Source: Proteobacteria bacterium UBA1844
GTDB taxonomy: Bacteria > Pseudomonadota > Gammaproteobacteria > Steroidobacterales > Woeseiaceae
DNA: 64,000 nt
Reading direction: 5' to 3'
NCBI GenBank assembly: GCA_002338615.1
Contig: DDIS01000215.1
Span: forward strand, 1 to 64,000
The notes beneath the pieces are model-generated. The model was not told where the DNA came from. It was given only the letters and a program-made list of their open reading frames with translations, and did not search any database. Below are positions 45,401-53,078 of the stretch, piece after piece. The translations under genes and the position numbers were made by a program. Position 1 is the first letter of the stretch. The number at the start of each line of letters is the position of its first letter.

Positions 45401-46018
45401 TTCCAGCGCGCTGGCTACTTTAACTTGCAATTCGAATCTTTGTGGCTGTGCAAGCGTCAGGTATCCATTTGCTTGTGCGTGCTCGCGACCAGCAACCAGT
45501 TCGAGTTTCGCAATTTCAATTTGCTCGTGCCAGCGCCCCTCAAGTTGCGCCTCGTCAATAGTGAACAGGGGGCCAGCCCCATTGCTCGAGAGCTGAATAT
45601 CGGTAGCCTGCAGATCAATGACATCGAGTTGCAACGGCAACCGCAAACTCTCGAGCAAAATTTCAATATCCGTGCCGGGGGCCTCATTTTCCCCCGCGCG
45701 CAAGTCAATACGAATACCGTCGGCACGGATATTGGCCACTGTCACGGCAAACGGCCAGCTCGCGACGGTTACGTGGGCAGAAATATCAACGACCGCAACC
45801 CGGACACTGTCATTTTCAAAATGAAAGTCGAGCAGCCGGATGCCATCGGCCAGGCTGCCGGATACGGATTCGACGCGCATTTGCTCGCCCAGCGCCTGCT
45901 CCGCGCGAGCGACAAGGAATTCAAGACCGCTGGTGGTGCGGGTCAGCCACCACCAGCCGCCGCCCACGACGAGCGTCAGGCAAAGGCCGGCCAGCAGCAG
46001 TGTCCGACGCCAGGTCAC
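42452..46018 (-). CDS. tamB: Translocation and assembly module inner-membrane protein TamB
   Basis: TamB spans the periplasm from an inner-membrane anchor and, with TamA, takes part in outer-membrane protein assembly and/or phospholipid transport. The 1188-residue protein has an N-terminal signal anchor (about residues 6-23), a very long region of beta-rich repeats, and the DUF490/TamB C-terminal domain (from about residue 840, including IRFPKVPANNPHLRIRAERD and LLVTGSDFDLDQGVGAIDFG). It ends with SYGVGLFDQENIISARYDL, a beta-signal-like tail. Its start overlaps the tamA stop as ATGA. Confidence 0.95.
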   Translation of the reverse strand: MTWRRTLLLAGLCLTLVVGGGWWWLTRTTSGLEFLVARAEQALGEQMRVESVSGSLADGIRLLDFHFENDSVRVAVVDISAHVTVASWPFAVTVANIRADGIRIDLRAGENEAPGTDIEILLESLRLPLQLDVIDLQATDIQLSSNGAGPLFTIDEAQLEGRWHEQIEIAKLELVAGREHAQANGYLTLAQPQRFELQVKVASALEKWAALEWVDASASLSGGLKSYDFSAEGNVKISGLESLKSSVRGTGSLQALHFDHLQASSGQMAASATGDLGWAPAFHLAAELDVKHLDPHAWLDSWPAVHPVLGTAAIDIDNNALRLHDATLQVAGTTAELVASGRLDFDSQVLSADLEWQDLAWPVGATDAQVASQTGSVKATGKLDEWTVNGELALAAAGVDDGLFRVVGQGNRDAASAVIKEGQVLGGTVAGNVSASWRNARSFAVELDLSGIQPGTVWPQSGWAGELSGHVDAHGQLEPLQLIANLKAVKGEFKDRPLTANGSISFAAEQLNARDFEIRHGSTAITLNGSLDSPAGVRFDAHIEQLDLYQDHAAGDLRASGTLHMRDDWPVLSLVAESRQLKVANTVFENVTVHVDATGKEQNAVLKAGFADQVLDLTLSGAFQNSQKPTTWQGTVRSLEITGPEHRMMHLTQPVAVQVAADKARVDRFCFAGVFGSSVCAEAAWVANQSLDLLAEVEDFPVNHVNQVMATGYVFDQRVTGAVDWHRSADLKVTGGADIRISPGTIRSAERDDFAIATDTGTVQLDIRDGVLLDGELHLPLPGTGSIDGEFTLADLTDVVASDIAGRISIAADNLGLLQVFVPAIDRSTGRLRGDVVLSGTVASPLASGDVRLQDAAINYRPLGLSITELQINSRFDEDRSFEIDGSFRAGAGLGRIETRGNYLDAGQSGLQVELHGTNLTVINVPDVEATADADVTVGFVDGVLSINGKVLIPHAKISPKSLPATRQSASPDVVIVAGELPEANNENESSNLQLAGKLEVGLGDDVVVDLDVARAKVKGTTTFEWKDSLVPVANGRYELTGDVQAYGQVLKITEGLIRFPKVPANNPHLRIRAERDIFGNSLIKRAGILIDGTVKNPTVEAYTEPRTTEERALTLLVTGSDFDLDQGVGAIDFGTYIAPKLFVSYGVGLFDQENIISARYDLSKGFGIKATSAQKESGIDLIYRIDR

Positions 46019-47943
46019 AACAGCGGCGTCCCGATGGTCAGGTGAATACGCAATGACCGGTCCGGAAAGTCCTGTGCCTGTGCTATATCCACTCGTATGG
46101 GTCCGGCAATCGAATACCAGCGGACGCCTACCCCAAGCCCAAGTTTCAACTCGGGCGCGGACCAGTCATTGAACGCATTGCCGATATCTGCAAATGCGGC
46201 AACGGACCATCTCTCGGTCAGTCGATATTCGAACTCAACACTGCCGGTCACAATGTTGTTCGAGCCAACATTGTTGTTACTAAGCTCTTCAAAACTATAG
46301 CCGCGCACACTGGCCGAACCTCCGGCCTTGAAACGGTAGAAGTTGGGCAACTGCGTAATCGACAAAGCAAGTGGCTGGCCCTCGACATCAATGCTGAAAG
46401 CATCAACTTTGGCGTCGGTATAGCCGATCTCTGCTCGCGTCAGAAGTTTGAATCGTTTGCCCAGCAGGAAGGTTCGTCGGGTCGATATATAAGCCTGCAA
46501 GAAATCGACTTCAGAGCCCAAGTTCCTGTCGGCCGCGAATATCCACGCTCGATCATGCATCCCATGCGACTCGAATGCGCTGCCGGACACTGCCACAATG
46601 TTGAGGTCCACGCCGAACGAAAACGCGTTATCGGTGCCGCGCAGCAGACCACTCAACTCCTGCTGATCTCTAAAATCAATCGGCACCGAGCCCGTGCCAG
46701 CCAGATCATAATCCCTGACGCTGTTCAGGTACTGTCCGAACGGCTGAACGAACATCTGCTTTTCTCCGGCCCGGTAGTTGAATATTTTCAACCAGCCGAA
46801 TTTGACATGCCGTTCGTCGACATTGCCGTTGGCAATCTTGATAAAATTCTCTTCGTTGCCGCCACTCGACAACTCAAGATCCTGGTTTTCATAACGAATC
46901 GTTGCATCGGCAACCCAGAATTCGTGCGGGCGCCGCGGCAGCGGCAGGCGGTAGTTGCCTCGAATGGCGAATTCCTGGTTTATCTCCTGCCAGCCAATAC
47001 CGACTTCAATTCGATCGCCGCGCTGCGAAAAAGGTCTTTTGCTCCAGCTTGCCTGCAATCGAATTCCCGTATCCGTGCCGAAACCCAGCGCTCCCTGGTA
47101 GCTATTGCGCGTCCTGGTCTCAAGACGAACCTCAAGATTTACAACCGGCGGGGATGCGTCCGTATCGCGATTTTCGATAACTTCAACATCGGTAAAATAG
47201 CCACTGCGCCACAGATCGAGACGAAAATCGTCCATCAGGCGCGCAGAATACGGGTCTCCTTTCTGGAAACGTGGAATGTACTCGACAATCCCGGGTTGCA
47301 GAACGTGCTCGCCGAAGTCGATATCACCGATAATAAAGCGCGGGCCAGTATCCACAGTCAGAGTCAGCTCCGCCGTGTTTTCCACCAGGTCAATTGCAAT
47401 TTCGTGTTCCGGAAAGCTCAATTCGAGATAGCCGGCAGCGCCCGCAAGATCGCTGACTCGTTGCTTTTCCATGTCCCACTCAACCTGGATAAGCCGGCCC
47501 CCTTTCTTGAGTGGAAAGTCGCTGCGCCAGGTTTTCAGCGCGCGACGATCGGCGCCCGGTCCCGTCAATGTCAGGTGTACCGCACTGATAATTATTGGCG
47601 GTCCCGGTTCGACGGCCAACTCGATCACCGGCTCGCGATCAGACTTCCTTCTATAGCGGCCTGTAACGTTCGGATGGTAATAGCCGTACGGCTGCAGAGC
47701 TATTCGGGTCAGCAGCAGCGAATGTTCGAGGATCGAATCGAGTTCCCGATCCGACAACAACTCGCTCCGGCCAAGTCGCACAACATCGTTGTGGCGCAAG
47801 ATATTCTCGCGCAGAGTCTCATCGACACCCGTAACCACGAATTCGATTTCGGCACGCGAGGCCGTGCTTGCCAGCATGATGCCAAGCATCAAAATAAAGA
47901 GGCAGGCAACGCGCGGAAATTGATTATGACCAATTGTTCGCAT
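46015..47943 (-). CDS. tamA: Translocation and assembly module outer-membrane protein TamA
   Basis: TamA is an Omp85-family barrel that works with TamB. The 642-residue protein has a signal peptide (about residues 10-31), three POTRA-like domains over about 32-280 and a C-terminal 16-stranded barrel from about 290. The barrel lock motif VRGY in GGSASVRGYSFEELSNNN and the last-strand IRIHLTIGTPLL are present. The stop overlaps tamB as ATGA. The start codon at 47943 has no clear ribosome binding site; M19 is a possible alternative but would cut the signal peptide short. Confidence 0.95.
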   Translation of the reverse strand: MRTIGHNQFPRVACLFILMLGIMLASTASRAEIEFVVTGVDETLRENILRHNDVVRLGRSELLSDRELDSILEHSLLLTRIALQPYGYYHPNVTGRYRRKSDREPVIELAVEPGPPIIISAVHLTLTGPGADRRALKTWRSDFPLKKGGRLIQVEWDMEKQRVSDLAGAAGYLELSFPEHEIAIDLVENTAELTLTVDTGPRFIIGDIDFGEHVLQPGIVEYIPRFQKGDPYSARLMDDFRLDLWRSGYFTDVEVIENRDTDASPPVVNLEVRLETRTRNSYQGALGFGTDTGIRLQASWSKRPFSQRGDRIEVGIGWQEINQEFAIRGNYRLPLPRRPHEFWVADATIRYENQDLELSSGGNEENFIKIANGNVDERHVKFGWLKIFNYRAGEKQMFVQPFGQYLNSVRDYDLAGTGSVPIDFRDQQELSGLLRGTDNAFSFGVDLNIVAVSGSAFESHGMHDRAWIFAADRNLGSEVDFLQAYISTRRTFLLGKRFKLLTRAEIGYTDAKVDAFSIDVEGQPLALSITQLPNFYRFKAGGSASVRGYSFEELSNNNVGSNNIVTGSVEFEYRLTERWSVAAFADIGNAFNDWSAPELKLGLGVGVRWYSIAGPIRVDIAQAQDFPDRSLRIHLTIGTPLL

Positions 47944-47949
47944 TTCGGA

Positions 47950-48075
47950 TCAGGTGTAATGAGTTTTTAGGACGTACCAGTCCCGGAAGTGTAACGGCTC
48001 GGAGAACTCGTTGTATGACCAGAATGTCGCGCCGGCATTCGATAATTTCCTGATTTTAGCTTTCAGCCGATGCAT
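47950..48075 (-). other. Possible 41-residue ORF in the tamA upstream gap
   Basis: The 319-bp gap 47944-48262 separates tamA from the divergent FAD oxidase gene. On the minus strand, ending 6 bases before the tamA start, lies an ORF starting MHRLKAKIRKLSNAGATFWS with a GAGG ribosome site 7 bases upstream. It is rich in aromatic residues and ends in LKTHYT. It may be a small gene, a leader peptide or the remnant of a longer gene. I see no other feature in the gap. Confidence 0.3.
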
Positions 48076-48262
48076 CTCCCGCCCTCGCATCACGTCAAGA
48101 TGGCGGGCTTCAATAGTCGCGCGGCACGTATCATTGACAGCTTTCCCAATCCCATGCAAGGATGTTGCTTCGTTCGAAAAAGGCACACCTGCCGAAAGGC
48201 AGGGTCGCAAAACTTCCGGTCTAAGGGCACAGCCTAGGATAGCGGAGTTACCGGAGACGTTA

Positions 48263-49624
48263 ATGACCGCAGCACGATTGAAAACCACCGGGCGCTACCG
48301 CGTTCCGGCGCCTGCCCAGGCTACTGAAATTGCAATTAACAATCTGAAGGCCGTGTCCCGCGTGCTGGATCGCGACCAGGGCTGCGCTGTTCCGGTTCGG
48401 CCTCAAGGCGCGGCGACCTCATCCACCGACTGCAACCGCAGTGCGTCCGGCACCGTCGCATTAATGTCGGGCCTCGACCGGATCACGGATATCAACAGTC
48501 AAAGCCTGACCGTCACCGCGCAAGCCGGGGTCCGGTTGTATGCGCTTTCCGAAGCGCTCGCCGAACATGGCCTTGAGCTGATCGGCAATCACGAAATGAC
48601 CGGCCGAACCCTGGGCGGTGCGATTGCAGCGCCTTGTCTCGGCCCTTCCATCGGCAACCGCCACGGATCCCTCGCGAGCAGCGTCCGGAGTGTGCAAATG
48701 ATCACCGGTGGCGGCAAGAGTCTTACCATCGGCGCGCAACAGAAAAACCTCCTCGGCGCCGTACGCTCCAGCTATGGCATGCTCGGAATAATCACCGAGG
48801 CCACTCTGAATGTGCAGCCGCAAACCACATTTAATGCGACGCATCGCAAACTGACGATTGAGAAGTTCTGTGCCATTGCCGACACACTGTCAATGAGTGA
48901 TGTCGGCTTTCGCTTTGCGCTGCTGCCGCATCGTGATCGTGTGTATCTCGATTTGCGGCGTTACCTGAGTGACCCCGGGCAAAGCGGACAAACCTACCGG
49001 ATGCCATGGAAAATCAAGGACTGGGGTGAAAGCACGGTGTTGCCGCATGTTTGCCTGTCACTGAACAGGTTGCTACCCATTCAGTCCGTGCGCTACCGGG
49101 TTATCGACAGCGTCAGCCAGGCAACCCAGGGCATCGTCAACAGTCGCTTCGTGCGAACCGGTAACAATGGCACCATGCAAGGCCGTACGGCGAGCAGCAT
49201 CAAGCGCGTGCTGTACTCAACCTGGTGCTTTCCGGCGACCGACTTTTCATTTGTCATCGCCGCCTATCGGGATTTTTGCAAAGCAAATTACGAGCGTACT
49301 GGCTACCGTTGCGATATTCCGGCGACTGGCTATCGTATTTGCCGTGATGCAAGCAGCGTGTTGTCGCCGTCTTTTGACGAACCCATGATCGCGTTGCAAA
49401 CAATGTCCACGCAACTCGACGGCTGGGAGAACCATGTAATCGATCTTGCGGATTTCGCCGAACACTGGGCAGGCGTGCCTATATTCAGCCAGACTCGTTC
49501 ATTGCGAGCCGAATACGCAAGGCAGGTGTACGCAAATCGACTCAGTCATTTTTGTAAACTGAGACGGCAGATGGACCCGGAAAACCGACTACTGACACCG
49601 TTCATGGCGCAGTATTTTCAGTAA
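48263..49624 (+). CDS. FAD-linked oxidase (VAO/aldonolactone oxidase-like)
   Basis: The ATG at 48263 has GGAG 7 bases upstream and gives 453 residues. The N-terminal FAD-binding PP-loop region has AVPVRPQGAATSSTD, ITDINSQSLTVTAQAGVRLYALSEAL, and GNHEMTGRTLGGAIAAPCLG, as in L-gulonolactone and D-arabinono-1,4-lactone oxidases. The C-terminal part ends MDPENRLLTPFMAQYF, typical of the family. The usual His for covalent FAD is not clear. The in-frame ORF extends back to 48011 without homology. It is divergent from tamA. Confidence 0.87.
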   Translation: MTAARLKTTGRYRVPAPAQATEIAINNLKAVSRVLDRDQGCAVPVRPQGAATSSTDCNRSASGTVALMSGLDRITDINSQSLTVTAQAGVRLYALSEALAEHGLELIGNHEMTGRTLGGAIAAPCLGPSIGNRHGSLASSVRSVQMITGGGKSLTIGAQQKNLLGAVRSSYGMLGIITEATLNVQPQTTFNATHRKLTIEKFCAIADTLSMSDVGFRFALLPHRDRVYLDLRRYLSDPGQSGQTYRMPWKIKDWGESTVLPHVCLSLNRLLPIQSVRYRVIDSVSQATQGIVNSRFVRTGNNGTMQGRTASSIKRVLYSTWCFPATDFSFVIAAYRDFCKANYERTGYRCDIPATGYRICRDASSVLSPSFDEPMIALQTMSTQLDGWENHVIDLADFAEHWAGVPIFSQTRSLRAEYARQVYANRLSHFCKLRRQMDPENRLLTPFMAQYFQ

Positions 49625-49646
49625 TCTCCGGAATGTGTCCCACTTT

Positions 49647-51215
49647 CTAGAATACGGCCCGCACACTGATATACGGCCCGTGGTAGTCAATCTGCAGCTC
49701 TCCGACAAAGCTGTCGTCGCTGCTTTGTAATTTCTGGCGATAATATCGATAGCCTAGGCCACACGCGAATACCTCGCTGAAGCGGTACTCACCGGCAAGT
49801 GCGAGATCGACCAACTGGCCGTTGTAGCGGTCGAAATCCAGCGCGAATATTTCAAGGCTCACAATCGCTGCAATGCGGCTTGTCGGATTCAGGCGTGCCC
49901 TGGCGCCGATCAACGGCAGAACCGCCGTGGTAGAGGCCGCAATGCGCTCGTCTGAGCCTTGCACGACATATTTGAAATCTGTCACATGCAGACCACCAAA
50001 GACAATCAGCTCCTTTTGCGGATCATTGAAAAATGCAAAGCCATAGTCGAACTGGGCAACCCGGGTGCGGAAATCCGTCTGCAGCGTATCCCCACTGTCG
50101 AAAATAGTGCCGCGGATAGTTTGTGGCTCGATCAGGTCGGTACTGCCGTCCCGATACAGCTCGAAATAGCGCAAGCCCATACTGTGATAACGACCGAGCC
50201 GCCACCGCAACGCGACCGGATACACGACGTCACGCTCGTCCAGGTTGTGGAAATCCTCGAGTCCAATCGATGGCAGGGAGTTGTCATCGAGATTCAAGAC
50301 CGTGTCGGCACGCATGAAAAAGGCCTCGACGCTGGCATCGAGCGAACGCATGGTATATCCGCCTGCTGTGTCATCAAGCCGAATAAACGTGGCGGAGTCA
50401 TACGCGACGCCGAGACCAATGCTCCAGGCACGATCCGTGTCGACCACCGGGCTATCGACAATTTCATCGGGCAGGAAATCAACCCCAACGGTGCCGCGCA
50501 GGTACCAGCTCGGTGAAAGACGCCACGATAAATGCACGCCTGCCGAGTACACGGTCGCAGCGCCCGGTGTGTATTCGGACCGTGTCGGCGTCGCTTCCCC
50601 AGGACGCACGCCGTAGTAGTAATCGACGTAGGACTGGCTGTAACGGATGACATCGAGCTGCGGCACCAGCTGGAATCTGGCGCTTGTCAGTGGGTACGCA
50701 AGTTTCAGGTCGTATTGCTGGCCGACCTGACGACCAAGAAGATCCGTTGCGGCGAACAGGTCAGCGTGCACCGGGCCGAGTTTTTTACCGAGCAAAACGC
50801 CAGCTGCAACTGTCCAGCCGCGCGCCTGCATGCCGCGCAATGCCTCGCTGCTTTGTGCACCGTAGCCATCGGTATACACCGTTGCGAAGCCGCCGAATGA
50901 CCAGCCGTTCGCCGCGATCTTGCGCAATCCAAGGTTCGCGTCGCGCACGAACAGTGAATTTTCAGAGGTCGTCGAGCTTTCGAAGGACGAAAACATCGGG
51001 TACATGAACGATGAATTATCAATGCCCGTATACAGTGACTTCGACGCATAGAGGTTCAGCGCCAGCGCATAGTCATTGAGGTCGATGGAGTCGAGGTATG
51101 CGCCAATGCGCTTCGTAAAATCCTCGGCGACGGCCACCGGAGCGGCGCACAGCCCTGGCAGTATCACGGCAAGGCAGCAGACGAGGCGTCCCGGACGCGG
51201 CCGCTCAGCGCACAC
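49647..51215 (-). CDS. MipA/OmpV-type outer-membrane protein with additional barrel-like C-terminal half
   Basis: The 522-residue protein has a signal peptide (MCAERPRPGRLVCCLAVILP, cleavage near AVAED). Residues about 60-290 follow the MipA/OmpV pattern: SFGGFATVYTDGYG, GPVHADLFAATDLLGRQVGQ, SQSYVDYYYGVRPGEA, SWRLSPSWYLRGTVGVDFLP and GLGVAYDSATF. That family is normally about 250 residues. Here a further 230 residues follow, with alternating strand pattern (YPVALRWRLGRYHSMGLRYF, VAQFDYGFAFFNDPQKELIV) and a terminal aromatic (RAVF). It may be a larger single barrel or two barrels in tandem. It is divergent from the PadR gene. Confidence 0.8.
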   Translation of the reverse strand: MCAERPRPGRLVCCLAVILPGLCAAPVAVAEDFTKRIGAYLDSIDLNDYALALNLYASKSLYTGIDNSSFMYPMFSSFESSTTSENSLFVRDANLGLRKIAANGWSFGGFATVYTDGYGAQSSEALRGMQARGWTVAAGVLLGKKLGPVHADLFAATDLLGRQVGQQYDLKLAYPLTSARFQLVPQLDVIRYSQSYVDYYYGVRPGEATPTRSEYTPGAATVYSAGVHLSWRLSPSWYLRGTVGVDFLPDEIVDSPVVDTDRAWSIGLGVAYDSATFIRLDDTAGGYTMRSLDASVEAFFMRADTVLNLDDNSLPSIGLEDFHNLDERDVVYPVALRWRLGRYHSMGLRYFELYRDGSTDLIEPQTIRGTIFDSGDTLQTDFRTRVAQFDYGFAFFNDPQKELIVFGGLHVTDFKYVVQGSDERIAASTTAVLPLIGARARLNPTSRIAAIVSLEIFALDFDRYNGQLVDLALAGEYRFSEVFACGLGYRYYRQKLQSSDDSFVGELQIDYHGPYISVRAVF

Positions 51216-51281
51216 TTATAGTTATCTCTTTGATTTTTATAGTTTTTTTAATCCTGTGTCGAGTAGCAAAATGAATGTGAC

Positions 51282-51322
51282 ATGCATATATCGAACTGAT
51301 AGTATGCATCGCCCCGATATAT
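51282..51322. promoter_or_regulatory. Candidate PadR operator
   Basis: Two nested inverted repeats lie 29 bp before the padR start: ATGCATA (51282-51288) with TATGCAT (51303-51309), and ATATATCG (51286-51293) with CGATATAT (51315-51322). The AT-rich dyads between divergent genes are a likely site for the PadR product, which would control itself, the RND pair and perhaps the outer-membrane protein gene. Binding is inferred from position. Confidence 0.5.
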
Positions 51323-51350
51323 CGCTATTGCCCACAGGATCCTCCCCGGA

Positions 51351-51896
51351 ATGGACGTTAAAACAGTTTGCCTCGGCATGCTGACCGAAGGCGATGCCAC
51401 CGGCTACGACCTCAAGAAATATTTTGAGTCTACCTTCAGCCACTTTTTTGCAGCCGGCTACGGGTCGATTTATCCCGCGCTAGCCGCACTCTTTGGCGAA
51501 GGCCTTGTTGAGTGCACGGAGATTTCCCAGCGCGGCAAGCCGAATCGCAAAGTTTATCGCATAACCGATGCTGGCACCGAGCATCTCAGGGAAGCGCTCT
51601 CGGATCCAAAACCGAGCCACAAGTTGCGCTCGGAGTTTCTTGCAACTCTGTGTTTTGCTCACATGATGAGCGACGAACAGGTTGACGCAGTGCTCGACAA
51701 CCGTCTCGAGGAAATTGCACGTTACGAGGCGATGTTCGATGAGTACGAAAAGGCCGGCCTGTGCCAGTGGCCGCCCGGCAAGCGTTTCGTGTGCGGCTTC
51801 GGCCAGGCAATCGTGAACGCTGCCAAAACCTACATCCAGGAAAACCGTGATCTCGTAGTGCCGGTTGATCATGATCAGAAAACGGCACACGGATAG
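51351..51896 (+). CDS. PadR family transcriptional regulator
   Basis: The 181-residue protein has an N-terminal PadR winged helix over about residues 1-80 (LGMLTEGDATGYDLKKYFES, GYGSIYPALAALFGEGLVEC, GKPNRKVYRITDAG) and a C-terminal helical dimerisation domain. PadR proteins often repress efflux or detoxification genes and are released by aromatic or antibiotic ligands. The gene is first of three co-directional genes with an adaptor and RND permease, so these are the likely targets. No metal or ligand site can be named. Confidence 0.93.
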   Translation: MDVKTVCLGMLTEGDATGYDLKKYFESTFSHFFAAGYGSIYPALAALFGEGLVECTEISQRGKPNRKVYRITDAGTEHLREALSDPKPSHKLRSEFLATLCFAHMMSDEQVDAVLDNRLEEIARYEAMFDEYEKAGLCQWPPGKRFVCGFGQAIVNAAKTYIQENRDLVVPVDHDQKTAHG

Positions 51897-51942
51897 GATT
51901 GTTCGCACTTGATACGCAATAAAAACAACAGGATTTACATCA

Positions 51943-53073
51943 ATGCCGCCGGCTAAACTTCAAGAATACAAATCGTGGCTATTCGCAGCTTCGGTCGTTG
52001 CATTAGTTGGTATCTGGATACTCAGCGGCCAGGTATTCCCGTCACGTTCCGACGAGGTCTCCAGCAGGATCAGCGACGATGCACCGCAGGATGGATCGAG
52101 CGCGCGCAATACTGTCCGCGTACGAACGCAGACGGCCGAAAAGATACAACGTACGATCGTTGTGAACGGTAAAACGGCACCGGCACGAGTCGTGGAACTC
52201 GCGGCCGAGACGGATGGCCGCATAGAGTTTATCGGTGCGGAACGCGGTAGCAACGTCAGGCAGGGTGAAGTAATCGTGCAACTGGACGAACGCGATCGAC
52301 GTGCGCGGCTTGCTGAAGCAAGTGCCACGGTAAGACAGCGCGAGGTCGAGCACGAAGCGCGCAACAAGCTCAAGTCGTCCAGCTATGTCTCTGAGGCACA
52401 GTTGACGGAAGCGTTTGCAGCACTCGAAGCGGCACGCGCCGAATTGACTCGCGCACGCCTCGATCTTGCTCGAACCGTTATTCGGGCACCGTTTGACGGC
52501 GCGCTGCAAGCGCGCCAGGTCGAGATTGGCGACTTCGTGAAGGCTGGCGACAAGGTGGCAACCTACGTAGACAATCGAAAAATCGTGGTGTCTGGCAACC
52601 TTTCGGAGTTCGATGCCGGCTTTATTTCTGTCGGCGAACAGGCAGAAGCTGAGCTTGCGACCGGCGAGACGGTCTTCGGCCACGTGCGCTACATTGCGCC
52701 TGTAGCCGATGAGGCAACCCGAACCTTCGCGATCGAACTCGAGGTTGACAACAGTGCCGGCAAGCTGCGCGCAGGCGGTACTGCGGAATTGCGATTGCCT
52801 GCAGAAACCGTACTCGCGCATCGCCTGTCACCGTCCCTGCTGACACTCGACGATGCCGGAACGGTGGGCATCAAGATCATTGACGACGAGGGTGCGGTGC
52901 AATTCGTTCCAGCCGATATCGCCCTGTCGACGAGCGACGGTGTCTGGGTCGCGGGTTTGCCAGTGACGGCAACTATCATCACGGTCGGACAGGGCTTCGT
53001 CAGCAGTGGGTCGGTCGTGAACGCAGTACCCGAAGGTGACATCAATACGGCGTTCGCCATCAAGTCCCACTGA
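51943..53073 (+). CDS. RND efflux periplasmic adaptor (membrane fusion) protein
   Basis: The 376-residue adaptor has an N-terminal membrane anchor (about residues 12-30) instead of a lipobox. A biotinyl-lipoyl half (VVELAAETDGRIEFIGAERG, VRQGEVIVQLDERD), a short helical hairpin and the second lipoyl half (RTVIRAPFDGALQARQVEIGD) follow. Beta-barrel strands end near residue 270. It would link the RND permease encoded 5 bases downstream to an outer-membrane channel. No TolC-like gene is adjacent. Confidence 0.93.
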   Translation: MPPAKLQEYKSWLFAASVVALVGIWILSGQVFPSRSDEVSSRISDDAPQDGSSARNTVRVRTQTAEKIQRTIVVNGKTAPARVVELAAETDGRIEFIGAERGSNVRQGEVIVQLDERDRRARLAEASATVRQREVEHEARNKLKSSSYVSEAQLTEAFAALEAARAELTRARLDLARTVIRAPFDGALQARQVEIGDFVKAGDKVATYVDNRKIVVSGNLSEFDAGFISVGEQAEAELATGETVFGHVRYIAPVADEATRTFAIELEVDNSAGKLRAGGTAELRLPAETVLAHRLSPSLLTLDDAGTVGIKIIDDEGAVQFVPADIALSTSDGVWVAGLPVTATIITVGQGFVSSGSVVNAVPEGDINTAFAIKSH

Positions 53074-53078
53074 CCTCT

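Noticed and set aside
46555-47970. A 471-codon open frame on the plus strand
   Set aside because: It lies entirely antisense to tamA, whose protein has clear family motifs; the plus-strand translation has no coherent domain.
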